Source of the DNA: Rhodospirillales bacterium Ga0074136
Lineage (GTDB): Bacteria; Pseudomonadota; Alphaproteobacteria; Acetobacterales; Acetobacteraceae
Direction of reading: 5' to 3'
Length of the DNA: 43,671 bases
Assembly: GCA_001464375.1 (NCBI GenBank)
Contig: LNEW01000179.1
Coordinates: 1-43,671, forward strand
How positions within the stretch are numbered: position 1 is the stretch's first letter; every line of letters starts with the position of its first letter. A program made the translations under genes and the position numbers. Positions 25,908 through 34,806 of the stretch are shown in pieces. The notes under the pieces are model-generated. The model had not been told where the DNA came from and made no database searches. It was given only the letters and a program-made list of their open reading frames with translations.

Positions 25908-27146
25908 TTGAACAAGCCCCTGCCCAATTCCTTCCGCCAGGGCCCCGATGCCCGTGGCCGCTTCGGCCAGTTCGGCGGCCGCTTCGTCGCCGAGACGCTG
26001 ATGCCCCTCATCCTCGAGGTCGAGCAGGCCTACGAGGCGGCGAAGAAGGACCCCGCCTTCGAGACCGAATGGCGCCGGCTGCTGAAGGACTATGTCGGCC
26101 GCCCCTCCCCGCTGTGGTACGCCGACCGCCTGACCAAGCATCTGCGCGCCAAGGCGGCGCCCGGCCATGGCGCCAAGGTGTATTTCAAGCGCGACGAGCT
26201 GAACCACACCGGCGCGCACAAGATCAACGCGGTGCTCGGCCAGATCCTGCTGGCCAAGCGCATGGGCAAGACGCGCATCATCGCCGAGACAGGCGCCGGC
26301 CAGCATGGCGTCGCGACCGCCACGGCCTGCGCGCTGTTCGACCTGCCCTGCACCGTCTTCATGGGCGCGACCGATGTCGAGCGCCAGCAGCCCAACGTCT
26401 TCCGCATGAAGCTGCTGGGCGCCGAGGTGATCCCGGTGACCTCCGGCGCCTCCACGCTGAAGGACGCGATGAACGAGGCGCTGCGCTACTGGGTCGCGAA
26501 TGTCCACGACACCTACTACTGCATCGGCACCGTGGCGGGCCCGCACCCCTATCCGGTGATGGTGCGCGACTTCCAGTCGGTGATCGGCGAGGAAACCCGC
26601 GCCCAGATGATGGCGGCCGAGGGCCGCCTGCCGGACGCGCTGGTGGCCGCGATCGGCGGCGGGTCGAACGCGATGGGGCTGTTCTACCCGTTCCTCGATG
26701 ATGAATCGGTCGCGATGTACGGGGTCGAGGCCGCCGGGCACGGCGTGGACACCGACCAGCACGCGGCGTCCCTCACCAAGGGCCGCCCGGGCGTGCTGCA
26801 TGGCAACCGCACCTACCTGCTGCAGGACGAATACGGGCAGATCCTGGAGGCGCATTCGATCAGCGCGGGGCTGGATTACCCCGGCATCGGGCCGGAGCAT
26901 TCCTGGCTGCACGAACTCGGCCGCGTGAACTACGTGCACGCGACCGACCAGGAGGCGCTCGACGCCTTCCAGCTCTGCTCGAAGCTCGAGGGCATCATCC
27001 CCGCGCTGGAGCCCGCGCATGCTGTGGCCTACGTCCTGCGCCTGGCACCGACCCTGCCGGCGGACAAGCTGGTCGTGATGAACATGTGCGGCCGCGGCGA
27101 CAAGGACATCTTCACCGTGGCGAAGCATCTGGGGGTCGAACTGTGA
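25908..27146 (+). CDS. trpB: Tryptophan synthase beta chain
   Basis: 412-residue PLP enzyme joining indole and serine to make tryptophan. [20 protein letters not shown] opens the protein, the PLP lysine is in [11 protein letters not shown], the catalytic glutamate in [15 protein letters not shown], and the phosphate loop is [10 protein letters not shown]. The C-terminal [15 protein letters not shown] is typical. The only sensible start is TTG at 25908 (M-N-K-P-L-P-N-S-F), with AAGAGA upstream; the next in-frame ATG is inside the conserved domain. It forms the channelled complex with TrpA, encoded 164 bp downstream beyond a repeat element. Confidence 0.97.
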   Translation: MNKPLPNSFRQGPDARGRFGQFGGRFVAETLMPLILEVEQAYEAAKKDPAFETEWRRLLKDYVGRPSPLWYADRLTKHLRAKAAPGHGAKVYFKRDELNHTGAHKINAVLGQILLAKRMGKTRIIAETGAGQHGVATATACALFDLPCTVFMGATDVERQQPNVFRMKLLGAEVIPVTSGASTLKDAMNEALRYWVANVHDTYYCIGTVAGPHPYPVMVRDFQSVIGEETRAQMMAAEGRLPDALVAAIGGGSNAMGLFYPFLDDESVAMYGVEAAGHGVDTDQHAASLTKGRPGVLHGNRTYLLQDEYGQILEAHSISAGLDYPGIGPEHSWLHELGRVNYVHATDQEALDAFQLCSKLEGIIPALEPAHAVAYVLRLAPTLPADKLVVMNMCGRGDKDIFTVAKHLGVEL

Positions 27147-27175
27147 TGCGCCCGACCGCCACGACCAGCACCAAC

Positions 27176-27300
27176 GGTCCGCGCGCCTGCACGGGCCCGG
27201 AGCGCAAAGCGCGACCGCGCCCAGACCAACAGCCGTCGTCGGCGCGCCAGCGCATGGCGCGAAGGCAGGCCGACCGCACGGCCGGCGCCTGCCGCGTGAG
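27176..27300 (-). repeat. Structured dispersed intergenic repeat, copy 2 (between trpB and trpA)
   Basis: On the minus strand it reads CTCACGCGGCAGGCGCCGGC..., with CTGCCTTCGCGCCATGCGCT and GGGCGCGGTCGCGC, aligning along its length with the copies at 25674 and 29946. Hairpin A is GCCGGCC-GTGC-GGTCGGC on the minus strand, with one G-U pair. The second hairpin is degenerate. It lies inverted relative to trp transcription and occupies most of the 164-bp gap. Confidence 0.75.
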
Positions 27301-27310
27301 GGCATAAGAC

Positions 27311-28117
27311 ATGTCCCGCATCGCAACACGCTTCGCGAAGGTGAAGGCCGAGGGGCGCGGCGCGCTCATTCCCTTCCTCGAGGCCTATGACCCCGACCCC
27401 GCCACCTCGATGGCGCTGCTGCGCGGATTCCCGGGCGCGGGGGCGGACCTGATCGAGATCGGCGTGCCCTTCACCGACCCGATGGCCGATGGCCCGACCG
27501 TGCAGCGCGCCGGGCAGCGCGGCCTGAAGGCCGGCGCCACGCTGGCCGGCACGCTCGCCATGGTGCGCGACTTCCGCCGCGAGGACGACGCCACGCCGGT
27601 CATCCTGATGGGCTACTACAACCCGATCCTGTCCTATGGCGTGGAGCGCTTCTGCACCGATGCCGCCGCGTCGGGCGTCGATGGCCTGATCGTGGTGGAT
27701 GTGCCGCCCGAGGAAGCCGACGAGATCGAGCCGGCGACCCAGGCTAACGGCCTCGACCTGATCCGCCTGGTCGCGCCGACCACCGATGACGAACGCCTGC
27801 CGCGCGTGCTCTCGGGGACCTCGGGCTTCATCTACTACGTCGCGATCACCGGCATCACCGGCACGCGCAGCGCCACCAGCGAGGCGCTGGCCGCTGCCAT
27901 TCCGCGCGTGCGCGCGCACACGACGCTGCCGATCGCGATCGGCTTCGGCGTGCGCACGCCCGAACAGGCGGCGGAAGCCGCGCGCATCGCCGATGCCGCG
28001 GTGGTGGCCTCGAACCTGGACGAACAGGGGCGCGCCAAGCCGGACGCGGTGCGCAAGGTGCTCGACCAGGTGCGCGCCCTGGCCGAGGCGGTGCGCGCGG
28101 TGCGCAAGGCGGCGTAG
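27311..28117 (+). CDS. trpA: Tryptophan synthase alpha chain
   Basis: 268-residue TIM barrel that splits indole-3-glycerol phosphate into indole and glyceraldehyde 3-phosphate. The catalytic glutamate is in LIEIGVPF and the catalytic aspartate in FTDPMADGP. ILMGYYNPIL, DGLIVVDVPPEEA and YYVAITGITGTR are standard family blocks, and GFGVRTPEQA binds phosphate. The loop usually written F-x-T-x-G-D-P reads FLEAYDP here, replacing the conserved glycine by tyrosine. AccD, often the next gene in alphaproteobacteria, is absent; the following 500 bp carry only broken reading frames. Confidence 0.95.
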   Translation: MSRIATRFAKVKAEGRGALIPFLEAYDPDPATSMALLRGFPGAGADLIEIGVPFTDPMADGPTVQRAGQRGLKAGATLAGTLAMVRDFRREDDATPVILMGYYNPILSYGVERFCTDAAASGVDGLIVVDVPPEEADEIEPATQANGLDLIRLVAPTTDDERLPRVLSGTSGFIYYVAITGITGTRSATSEALAAAIPRVRAHTTLPIAIGFGVRTPEQAAEAARIADAAVVASNLDEQGRAKPDAVRKVLDQVRALAEAVRAVRKAA

Positions 28118-28621
28118 GAACTCGCCGGCCCCGTCGAATACTCCGCCCGCCGGTGCGCACCACGCGGCCCCAGGTCTCGCCGGTGATCGGGCTCGATGGT
28201 GTCGGCGATGCGCCGATGGATGCAGCGCAGCGACACGAGGCAGGAGATAGCGCCGGCAGGATGGTCACCTGGCGTGACTTGAAGCGGTTCAGCACCATGA
28301 AGGCGACGCCAGCGCGCACGCCTTACCGAGGCTTCGACTTCAGGTAGCTGGTCGAATACAGCATTTCCTGCATCCCCGGCCCCTCGCGACGCCGCCGACG
28401 ATGGCGAGCAGGGTTCGGCGATGCGGGCGAGGAAGCCGGCGGTGTCGCTGAGCGGCGGGCGCAGCGCGTTCTGGGGGTCGCAGCCGACGGCGATAACGCG
28501 CCGCCCGGCGCGGCGCAGCGCTCAGGCCGGCGACGAGCGGATGCAGGCGGCCGGCAGCGCGGCCAGGATCGGGCGAGGCGAAGGCGCCGCGTCTTGCACC
28601 CCTTCGCGCGAGGATATTCCG
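28118..28621. other. Gene-free convergent region with broken coding remnants
   Basis: No intact gene fits between the trpA and hslU ends. On the minus strand several short frames look coding-like but are separated by shifts and stops: RRAGRRVIAVGCDPQNALRP (about 28465-28515), MQEMLYSTSYLKSKPR (about 28325-28372) and VRAGVAFMVLNRFKSRQ (about 28265-28318). The first resembles the DPQNALR segment of BcsQ/YhjQ-type P-loop ATPases, but the match is short and the P-loop is missing. I see no other identifiable content. Confidence 0.4.
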
Positions 28622-29934
28622 CTACAGGATGAAGCGTGACAGGTCGGCGCTGCCGGCCAGCGGTGCCACCCGCCCCGCCACCATCGCCGCATCGACGCGC
28701 ACCACTTCCCCGCCGCGGTCCGAGGCGGTGAAGGACACCTCCTCCAGCAGCCGTTCGAGCACGGTGGCGAGGCGCCGCGCGCCGATGTTCTCGACACTCG
28801 CGTTAGGTCGGCGAGCGCATCCACCGCATCATCGGCGAAGTCGAGCGTGACACCCTCGGTGCCCAGCAGCGCGGTGTACTGCTTCAGCAGGGAGTGCTCG
28901 GGCTCGGTCAGGATACGGCGGAAATCGTCGCGCGTGAGCGCAGCCAGTTCCACGCGGATCGGCAGTCGCCCCTGCAATTCGGGCAGCAGGTCCGAGGGCT
29001 TCGCCAAATGGAAGGCGCCGGAGGCGATGAACAGGATGTGGTCGGTCTTCACCGGGCCATGCTTGGTGGTGACGGTGGTGCCCTCGATCAGCGGCAGCAG
29101 GTCGCGCTGCACACCCTCTCGGCTGACGTCGCCGCCGCGCATGCCGCCTTCGCCGGTGCGGGCGCAGACCTTGTCGATCTCGTCCAGGAAGACGATGCCG
29201 TTGTTCTCGGCGTTCGAGACCGCATCGCGCACCAGCGCGTCCTGGTCGAGCAGCTTGTCGGCTTCCTCCTTGGTCAGTGCGATGCGGGCTTCCGCGACGG
29301 TCATCTTGCGCGGCTTCTGGCGGCCGCCGAACATCTTGCCGAGCATGTCCTGCATGTTCTGCATCTGCGCGCCCTGGGCGCCGGGCAGGTCGATCATGCC
29401 GATCGGCATGCCGCCGCCGGCGTCGGTGACCTGCACCTCGATCTCGCGCGATTCGAGCTGGCCCTCGCGCAGCAGGCGGCGGAACTTCATGCGGGTTTCG
29501 CCGGAGGCGCCTTCGCCGACCAGCGCGGTCAGCAGGCGTTCCTCGGCGGCCAGTTCGGCCTTGGCCTGCACGGTGCGGCGCGCCTGTTCGCGCGCCATGG
29601 TGATGGCGGATTCGACCAGGTCGCGGATGATGGATTCCACGTCGCGGCCGACATAGCCGACCTCGGTGAACTTGGTGGCCTCGACCTTCAGGAACGGCGC
29701 GTTGGCCAGCTTCGCCAGGCGCCGCGCGATCTCGGTCTTGCCGACGCCGGTCGGGCCGATCATCAGGATGTTCTTGGGCACCACCTCCTCGCGGATGCCC
29801 TCGGGCAGCTGCTGGCGGCGCCAGCGGTTGCGCAGCGCGATGGCGACGGCGCGCTTGGCGTCCTGCTGGCCGACGATGTGGCGGTCGAGCTCGGAGACGA
29901 TCTCGCGGGGGGAAAGGTTGATGGATTCGGACAT
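28622..29934 (-). CDS. hslU: HslU, ATPase subunit of the HslVU protease, frameshifted near its C-terminus
   Basis: AAA+ unfoldase feeding the HslV peptidase. N-terminal [20 protein letters not shown], Walker [10 protein letters not shown], pore loop [12 protein letters not shown], the intermediate domain and Walker [12 protein letters not shown] are all present and in frame. After about residue 376 (DALADL) the frame shifts near 28803-28806. In the other frame [20 protein letters not shown] continues to DLSRFIL and a TAG at 28622-28624. Relative to known HslU about four residues plus one base are missing (roughly 13 bp). As written the protein loses the sensor-2 arginine (GARRL) and the RFIL tail that activates HslV, and reads on to about 28522. 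AGGAAAC precedes the ATG. Confidence 0.9.
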
Positions 29935-29945
29935 GTTTCCTGGCC

Positions 29946-30071
29946 CTCAGACGGCGGGCGCCGGCCATCCGGCCGGCTTGCCTTCGCGCCGTGGACTGTT
30001 GCCTTGGCGCTGACGGTTGGTTGGGGCGCGGTCGCGCCGTGCGCTCCCGGATCGCGCATTCGCGCGATCCG
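29946..30071 (+). repeat. Structured dispersed intergenic repeat, copy 3 (between hslV and hslU)
   Basis: About 126 bp matching the copies at 25674 and 27176: CTCAGACGGCGGGCGCCGGC, CTTGCCTTCGCGCCGTGG, GGGGCGCGGTCGCGCCGTGC. Hairpin A is GCCGGCC-ATCC-GGCCGGC (29960-29977). Hairpin B is a 10-bp stem CGGATCGCGC/GCGCGATCCG around ATTC (30048-30071). It lies inside the hslV-hslU gap, inverted relative to transcription of those genes. Confidence 0.8.
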
Positions 30072-30095
30072 CAGGGCGGGTTTGGCGGGTCGGGG

Positions 30096-30662
30096 TCACG
30101 CCTGGGCTTCCAGGCTCTCCAGCACGAAGTTGCCGTTGGTGTAGACGCAGATATCCGCCGCGATCTTCATAGACCGCCGGCAGATCTCCTCGGCGTCGAT
30201 GGCCTCCAGCGGCAGCAGCGCGCGCGCCGCGGCCAGCGCGTAGTTGCCGCCGGAGCCGATGCCGATCACGCCGTCCTCCGGGTCGAGCACATCGCCCTGG
30301 CCGGTCACCAGCAGGCTGCGCTTCGAATCGGCCACCGCCAGCAGCGCCTCCAGCCGGCGCAGGTAGCGGTCGGTGCGCCAGTCCTTCGCCAGGTCGACGC
30401 AGGCGCGTTCCAGCTGGTCGGGGAAGCGTTCCAGCTTCGCCTCCAGCCGTTCGAGAAGGGTGAAGGCATCGGCGGTGGCGCCGGCGAAGCCGGCCAGCAC
30501 GCGGCCCTGGGCGATGCGGCGGACCTTGCGCGCATTGCCCTTGACCACCGTCTGGCCGAGCGAGACCTGGCCGTCGCCGGCCATGGCCACGCGGCCACCC
30601 TTGCGCACGCATAGGATGGTGGTGCCGTGCCACCCGAGGGGATCGTGTTGTGGGGAGTTCAT
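30096..30662 (-). CDS. hslV: HslV, peptidase subunit of the HslVU protease
   Basis: 188-residue proteasome-like threonine peptidase. A short leader ([13 protein letters not shown]) precedes the catalytic threonine, T14 of GTTILCVRK, exposed after processing; this propeptide form is usual in alphaproteobacteria. [41 protein letters not shown] and [16 protein letters not shown] are standard family blocks. The C-terminus (YTNGNFVLE) is intact. It is the first gene of the minus-strand hslVU pair; hslU begins 161 bp further on, beyond a dispersed repeat. Confidence 0.96.
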   Translation of the reverse strand: MNSPQHDPLGWHGTTILCVRKGGRVAMAGDGQVSLGQTVVKGNARKVRRIAQGRVLAGFAGATADAFTLLERLEAKLERFPDQLERACVDLAKDWRTDRYLRRLEALLAVADSKRSLLVTGQGDVLDPEDGVIGIGSGGNYALAAARALLPLEAIDAEEICRRSMKIAADICVYTNGNFVLESLEAQA

Positions 30663-30696
30663 GACCGCCCGAATGTGGGCGGCATGGGCGCCGGAC

Positions 30697-31017
30697 TCAA
30701 CGGGGGGCGTGCGCGCCCGGGCCGACGCCGTTGCGCGCCAGGAAATCCGCCGGGTCATCCGACGTGCTGTGGTCAGGCAGGGCTGGCCGCCCAGCGCCCG
30801 GAACCCCAGTGATGGCGTCGATGGGGGGTCGCCATGCGGCAAAAGGCCTCGCCAGGCGTCGGGCCGCCGCCGGTGTCGATGCGATGGACGTGGCCCTCGG
30901 ATCCGGCATGGGGCACCCAGCAGCCGCGGCGGTCCGGCGCCAGCGCCGGGCAGGGCGATCGGCCGGACCAGCAGCGACAAGGCGCATGAATGGGACGCTT
31001 GGCTGGGGTGTCGGCAA
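30697..31017 (-). pseudogene. Probable decayed gene upstream of hslV
   Basis: The 459 bp between hslV and the chemoreceptor gene has no intact recognisable gene. On the minus strand two frames look coding-like by their G/C-rich third positions but switch part-way: [20 protein letters not shown] in one and [20 protein letters not shown] in the other, ending at a TGA near 30697. A 106-residue open frame covers the interval, but its first two-thirds has poor codon bias. I do not recognise the product. It may equally be chance. Confidence 0.3.
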
Positions 31018-31121
31018 TGCCGCGAATGCGTCTCAGGACCGTCAATTCGCCCTGGTCAGACTCCGTAAGGGACCTCCGTGCTTGGCTCTCGCCACCGGAA
31101 CGAAAGCCCCCTCGGACTCGG

Positions 31122-32816
31122 ATGGACATGCGCATCAGGATCGCCCCCCTTCTCATCGGCCTGCTGGTCGCCATCGCGGCCACCAACATGGCCACCAGCG
31201 TCTTCGCCTGGATCACCATGCGCGAGGATGCCGGCCGCCTGGATGCGCTGCACGGCGACACCATCCGCCCGCTGCAGGCCCTCAAGGCCCTGTCCGATGC
31301 CTATGCGGTGTCGGTGGTCGATGCCTCCCACAAGATCCGCAACGGCAACCTCACCTGGGAGGAAGGCGGCGCAGCCCTCGACCAGGCGGGTGTCGCGATC
31401 GAGCGCAACTGGGCGGCGCTCGCTGCCACGCGCTTCGATGCCGCCGCCGCCACGGCCCTCGCCGAGGCCGCGCAGCGCCGTGCCGCGGCCGAGGCCGTGG
31501 TGGCCGACCTGCGCCGTGTCGTCGTCGCGCGCGACACCGCCGCGCTCGATGCGCTGGTGCGCCAGCGCCTCTATGCCGCCATCGATCCCTTCACGGAATC
31601 CCTCGGCGCGGCGATCGACGCGGTGGTGGTCGACGCCGGCGCCACCATCCGCACCGGTGTCGAGGAACTGGGCGACCATGTCGCGATGCTGGCTGCGCTG
31701 ATGGGGTTGGCGCTTGCCACCGCCATCGGCGGCGGTTGGGTCGTCATGGCGCGCGTCACCCGCCCCATCACCCGCCTGACCGATGCGATGGATGGCCTGG
31801 CGCGCGGCGACCTGGACGTCGCGGTGCCAGGAACCGGCCGCACCGACGAGATCGGCGCCATGGCCGGCGCGGTCGAGGTGTTCAAGCAGGGTGCGAAGGA
31901 GAACGCCCGCCTGCGCGCCGCCCAGGCCGAGGCCGGGAAGGCCGCCGACGCGGCCCGCCACGCCGCGCTCGAGGCCATGGCGCGGCGCGTCGAGGAGGAG
32001 ACCCGCGGCGCGGTGGACAATGTCTCCGCCCGCATGGCGTCCGTCACCAGCAGCGCGGACCATGTGGGCGCAGCCACCGGGCGCATCCGCGCCGAGAGCG
32101 GTTCGGTCGCCGAGGCCGCGCGCGAGGCGCTGGGCGCCACCCAGACCGTGGCCGCCGCCACCGACGAACTCTCCGCCTCGATCCGCGAGATCGCCGCCCG
32201 GGTTGGCGAGGCCGCCGCCGCCGCGCGTACCGCGGTGGACGGCGTGGACCACGGCACCCGCACCATCAACAGCCTGCAGGAAGCGGTGGCCCGCATCGGC
32301 GAGGTGGCGGGGCTGATCGCCGACATCGCCGGGCAGACCAACCTGCTGGCGCTGAACGCGACCATCGAGGCGGCGCGCGCGGGTGAGGCCGGCAAGGGCT
32401 TTGCCGTGGTGGCCGGGGAGGTGAAGTCGCTCGCCACCCAGACCGCCCGGCGCACCGAGGATATCTCCCGCCAGATCGCGCTGATCACGGCGGCCACCAG
32501 CGAGGCGGTGGCGGCGGTGCAGGGCATTGCTCAGTCGGTCGGCGCGCTGGACGGCATCGCGGGCGGTATCGCGGCCGCGATGGACCAGCAGACCGCCGCC
32601 ACCACCGAGATCGCGCGAGCCGTGGCCGGTGCGGCCGCCGCGGTGCGCGACGTGGAAGGCCGCATGTCCGGCGTGGCGGCCGAGAGCACCGCGAGCGCGG
32701 AGGCGGCGGGTGCCATGCCCAGGGCGCGGTCGCGGACCTGCGCGGCGCCCTGGTGCGCATCGTGCGCACCTCGACCGAGGATGTCGACCGCCGGGCGCAT
32801 GAACGCACGCCACTGA
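31122..32816 (+). CDS. Methyl-accepting chemotaxis protein (PilZ domain split off by a 1-base frameshift)
   Basis: Transmembrane chemoreceptor. TM1 is about residues 4-24 ([20 protein letters not shown]), a ~160-residue helical periplasmic sensor follows, TM2 is about 186-208, and HAMP follows ([20 protein letters not shown]). The cytoplasmic signalling hairpin has its tip at [20 protein letters not shown] (about 400-419), the CheW/CheA contact site. After [14 protein letters not shown] (about 32711) the frame drifts into [13 protein letters not shown] and stops at 32816. One extra C at 32713-32714 would restore [20 protein letters not shown] and continue into the PilZ domain ending at 33088, giving a 655-residue protein. 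An ATG at 31128 is an alternative start. Confidence 0.9.
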   Translation: MDMRIRIAPLLIGLLVAIAATNMATSVFAWITMREDAGRLDALHGDTIRPLQALKALSDAYAVSVVDASHKIRNGNLTWEEGGAALDQAGVAIERNWAALAATRFDAAAATALAEAAQRRAAAEAVVADLRRVVVARDTAALDALVRQRLYAAIDPFTESLGAAIDAVVVDAGATIRTGVEELGDHVAMLAALMGLALATAIGGGWVVMARVTRPITRLTDAMDGLARGDLDVAVPGTGRTDEIGAMAGAVEVFKQGAKENARLRAAQAEAGKAADAARHAALEAMARRVEEETRGAVDNVSARMASVTSSADHVGAATGRIRAESGSVAEAAREALGATQTVAAATDELSASIREIAARVGEAAAAARTAVDGVDHGTRTINSLQEAVARIGEVAGLIADIAGQTNLLALNATIEAARAGEAGKGFAVVAGEVKSLATQTARRTEDISRQIALITAATSEAVAAVQGIAQSVGALDGIAGGIAAAMDQQTAATTEIARAVAGAAAAVRDVEGRMSGVAAESTASAEAAGAMPRARSRTCAAPWCASCAPRPRMSTAGRMNARH

Positions 32817-33088
32817 GCCGCGCCGCGCGGCTGGAACTGGCCGGGCGGGCGGCGGTGGCGGTGAACCTGCTCGACCTGTCCGAGGGCGGCGCCGGCGTGG
32901 CAGCGCCCGAGGGTGGGGTGGCGGTGGGCCAGCGGGGCACGCTGGTCATCGGCACGGCGGTGGTGCCGGTGCGCGTGGCCGCGGTGCAGGAAGGGCGCGC
33001 GGGCCTGGTGTTCGACGCGCCCAACCCCGCGACGCAGGCTGCGCTGCGCGGGCTGCTGGCGGAGGAAGGCCGCGCACGGGCCGCCTGA
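32714..33088 (+). CDS. PilZ c-di-GMP-binding domain, C-terminal part of the chemoreceptor gene
   Basis: In the frame one base off the receptor, [20 protein letters not shown] is the expected end of the receptor coiled coil, and a PilZ domain follows. Both c-di-GMP contact motifs are present: RAHER (R-x3-R, about 32791) and DLSEGG (D-x-S-x2-G, about 32875). It ends [20 protein letters not shown]. An ATG-like start at 32753 would make a free-standing protein, but that would begin inside the receptor helix. One gene with a broken frame is the simpler reading. Receptors with a C-terminal PilZ domain occur in alphaproteobacteria and tie chemotaxis to c-di-GMP level. Confidence 0.8.
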   Translation, partial: HAQGAVADLRGALVRIVRTSTEDVDRRAHERTPLSRAARLELAGRAAVAVNLLDLSEGGAGVAAPEGGVAVGQRGTLVIGTAVVPVRVAAVQEGRAGLVFDAPNPATQAALRGLLAEEGRARAA

Positions 33089-33142
33089 CCACGGCGCGCA
33101 GGACCGTTGCGGTGCGCGCCCCGGGCGGCGTAACAAGCGCCC

Positions 33143-33757
33143 ATGGATGGCTTTCCCGCTTTGCCGCGCCGCGCCGAGATCACCCGCGAGACCGCCGAGA
33201 CCACGATCCGCGTGGCGCTGGACCTCGATGGGTCCGGCCGGGGCGACATCGCCACCGGGATCGGCTTCCTCGACCACATGCTGACCGCGCTGGCGCGGCA
33301 TTCGCTGATCGACATGACCATCGCCGCCAAGGGCGACCTGCATATCGACTTCCACCACACCGCCGAGGATGTCGGCATCGTCATCGGCCAGGCGCTCAGG
33401 AAGGCGCTGGGCGACAAGCGCGGCATCCGCCGCTACGGCGCCGCCCTGCTGCCGATGGACGAGGCGCTGGCCGAATGCGCCATCGACATCTCGGGCCGTC
33501 CCTTCCTGGCCTGGTCCGTCCCCTTCGCCCGCGACAAGGTGGGCGAGATGGATACCGAATTGTTCGAGGAGTTCTTCCGCGCCCTCGCCTTCAATGCCGG
33601 CATCACGCTGCACATGACCTTGAAGGCGGGCACCAACGCCCACCATGTAGCCGAGGCCTGTTTCAAGGCCGCGGCCCGGGCGCTCCGGGCGGCTGTCGAG
33701 CCCGATCCGCGGGCCGGCGGCGCGATCCCGTCCACCAAGGGCATCCTGGAGGCCTGA
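33143..33757 (+). CDS. hisB: Imidazoleglycerol-phosphate dehydratase
   Basis: 204-residue monofunctional enzyme of histidine synthesis. The family's metal-binding histidine motifs are both present: [11 protein letters not shown] (first half) and [12 protein letters not shown] (second half), each with the H-H-x-A-E pattern. [13 protein letters not shown] and the C-terminal [10 protein letters not shown] are typical. It lacks the phosphatase domain of the E. coli bifunctional enzyme, as expected in alphaproteobacteria. It begins a hisB-DUF2628-hisH run, two bases before the next ATG. Confidence 0.97.
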   Translation: MDGFPALPRRAEITRETAETTIRVALDLDGSGRGDIATGIGFLDHMLTALARHSLIDMTIAAKGDLHIDFHHTAEDVGIVIGQALRKALGDKRGIRRYGAALLPMDEALAECAIDISGRPFLAWSVPFARDKVGEMDTELFEEFFRALAFNAGITLHMTLKAGTNAHHVAEACFKAAARALRAAVEPDPRAGGAIPSTKGILEA

Positions 33758-33759
33758 GC

Positions 33760-34134
33760 ATGCGGGTCTGGACGGTGCAGGTGAGGCCCCCCGCCGGCCA
33801 GCGGGCGCCGAAGGCGTTGCTCGTGCGCGATGGATTCTCCTGGGGCGCGCTGCTGGTGCCGACCCTGTGGTTCCTGTCCAACGGGCTGATCGCCCTGGCG
33901 CTGATGCATTTTGCCCTGGTCGCGGCGATCGGCGCGGCGCTGCCCGCCGCCGCGGCGCCCTTCGCGATCGCGGGTCTGCAAGTGTTCATGGGGTTCGAGG
34001 CACGCGCGCTGCAATCCTGGTGGCTCGGCCTGCGCGGCTTCGAGCCGGCGGCGGTGCTGGTGGCGCGGAACGCCGATACGGCCTTCCTCAACCTTGCCGC
34101 CTTCCGCCCCGACCTGGCGCGCGCGGCGGTCTGA
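33760..34134 (+). CDS. DUF2628 small membrane protein
   Basis: 124 residues with a basic N-terminal segment (RPPAGQRAPKALLVRDGFSW), hydrophobic stretches around 27-45 and 46-68, and a WWLGLRGFEPAAVLVARNAD block near the end. The layout (LVRDGFSW-x2-LLVP-x-LW, two helices, LR-x-R/G-F) is DUF2628, a family of unknown function commonly lying between hisB and hisH in alphaproteobacteria. Start and stop are close to both neighbours (2 and 12 bp), so it is part of the his transcript. Confidence 0.85.
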   Translation: MRVWTVQVRPPAGQRAPKALLVRDGFSWGALLVPTLWFLSNGLIALALMHFALVAAIGAALPAAAAPFAIAGLQVFMGFEARALQSWWLGLRGFEPAAVLVARNADTAFLNLAAFRPDLARAAV

Positions 34135-34146
34135 GGGGGCAGGGCG

Positions 34147-34806
34147 ATGGCGCAGCGCGTGGCGGTGGTGGATCCTGGGTCGGGCAATTTGGCCTCGGTG
34201 GTGCGCGCCTTCGAGAAGGCGGCCGAGGACAACGAGATCGAGGCGGTGGTGCGCGTGGTCACGGCTGCGGCCGACCTGCGCGTGGCCGACCGCATCGTGC
34301 TGCCCGGCCAGGGCGCCTTCGCCGCCTGCCGCCGCGGCCTCGATGCGCTGCCCGGCATGGTGGATGCGCTGGAGGAGCGGGTGCGCGGCCATGGCGTGCC
34401 GTTCCTGGGCATCTGCGTCGGCATGCAGCTGATGGCGACCAGGGGCCTCGAACACGGCGAGACGCCCGGCCTGGACTGGATTCCCGGCATCGTCGCGGCC
34501 ATGGACCCACGCGGCGCCGACGGCGCACCCCTGCCGCTGCCGCAGATGGGCTGGAACGCGCTCTCCTTCGAGGAAGGCTACCACCCGGTGCTGGACGGCA
34601 TCCGCCCCGGCGACCAGGTCTATTTCGTGCATTCCTACGCCTATGAGGTCGAGGACCCGGAGGATGCCATCGCCACCACCGACTATGGCGGGCCCGTGAC
34701 CGCGGTCATTGCACGCGGCGCCATGGCCGGGCTGCAGTTCCACGTCGAGAAAAGCGGACCGGTGGGGCTGCGCATGCTGGCGAATTTCCTCAGGTGGGAA
34801 CCGTGA
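34147..34806 (+). CDS. hisH: Imidazole glycerol phosphate synthase, glutaminase subunit HisH
   Basis: 219-residue class I glutamine amidotransferase that supplies ammonia to HisF. VVDPGSGNLASV opens the fold, the nucleophile is C90 in FLGICVGMQLM, and the histidine/glutamate pair is in GLQFHVEKSG, where the usual H-P-E reads H-V-E. YFVHSYAYEV is the other conserved block. hisA and hisF, its normal downstream neighbours, are not in the window; instead an acetyltransferase gene overlaps its stop by four bases (GTGA). Confidence 0.95.
   Translation: MAQRVAVVDPGSGNLASVVRAFEKAAEDNEIEAVVRVVTAAADLRVADRIVLPGQGAFAACRRGLDALPGMVDALEERVRGHGVPFLGICVGMQLMATRGLEHGETPGLDWIPGIVAAMDPRGADGAPLPLPQMGWNALSFEEGYHPVLDGIRPGDQVYFVHSYAYEVEDPEDAIATTDYGGPVTAVIARGAMAGLQFHVEKSGPVGLRMLANFLRWEP

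Noticed and set aside
32753-33088. Free-standing PilZ protein starting at 32753
   Set aside because: The frame upstream of that start continues the receptor coiled coil ([11 protein letters not shown]), so it is more likely the displaced end of the chemoreceptor.
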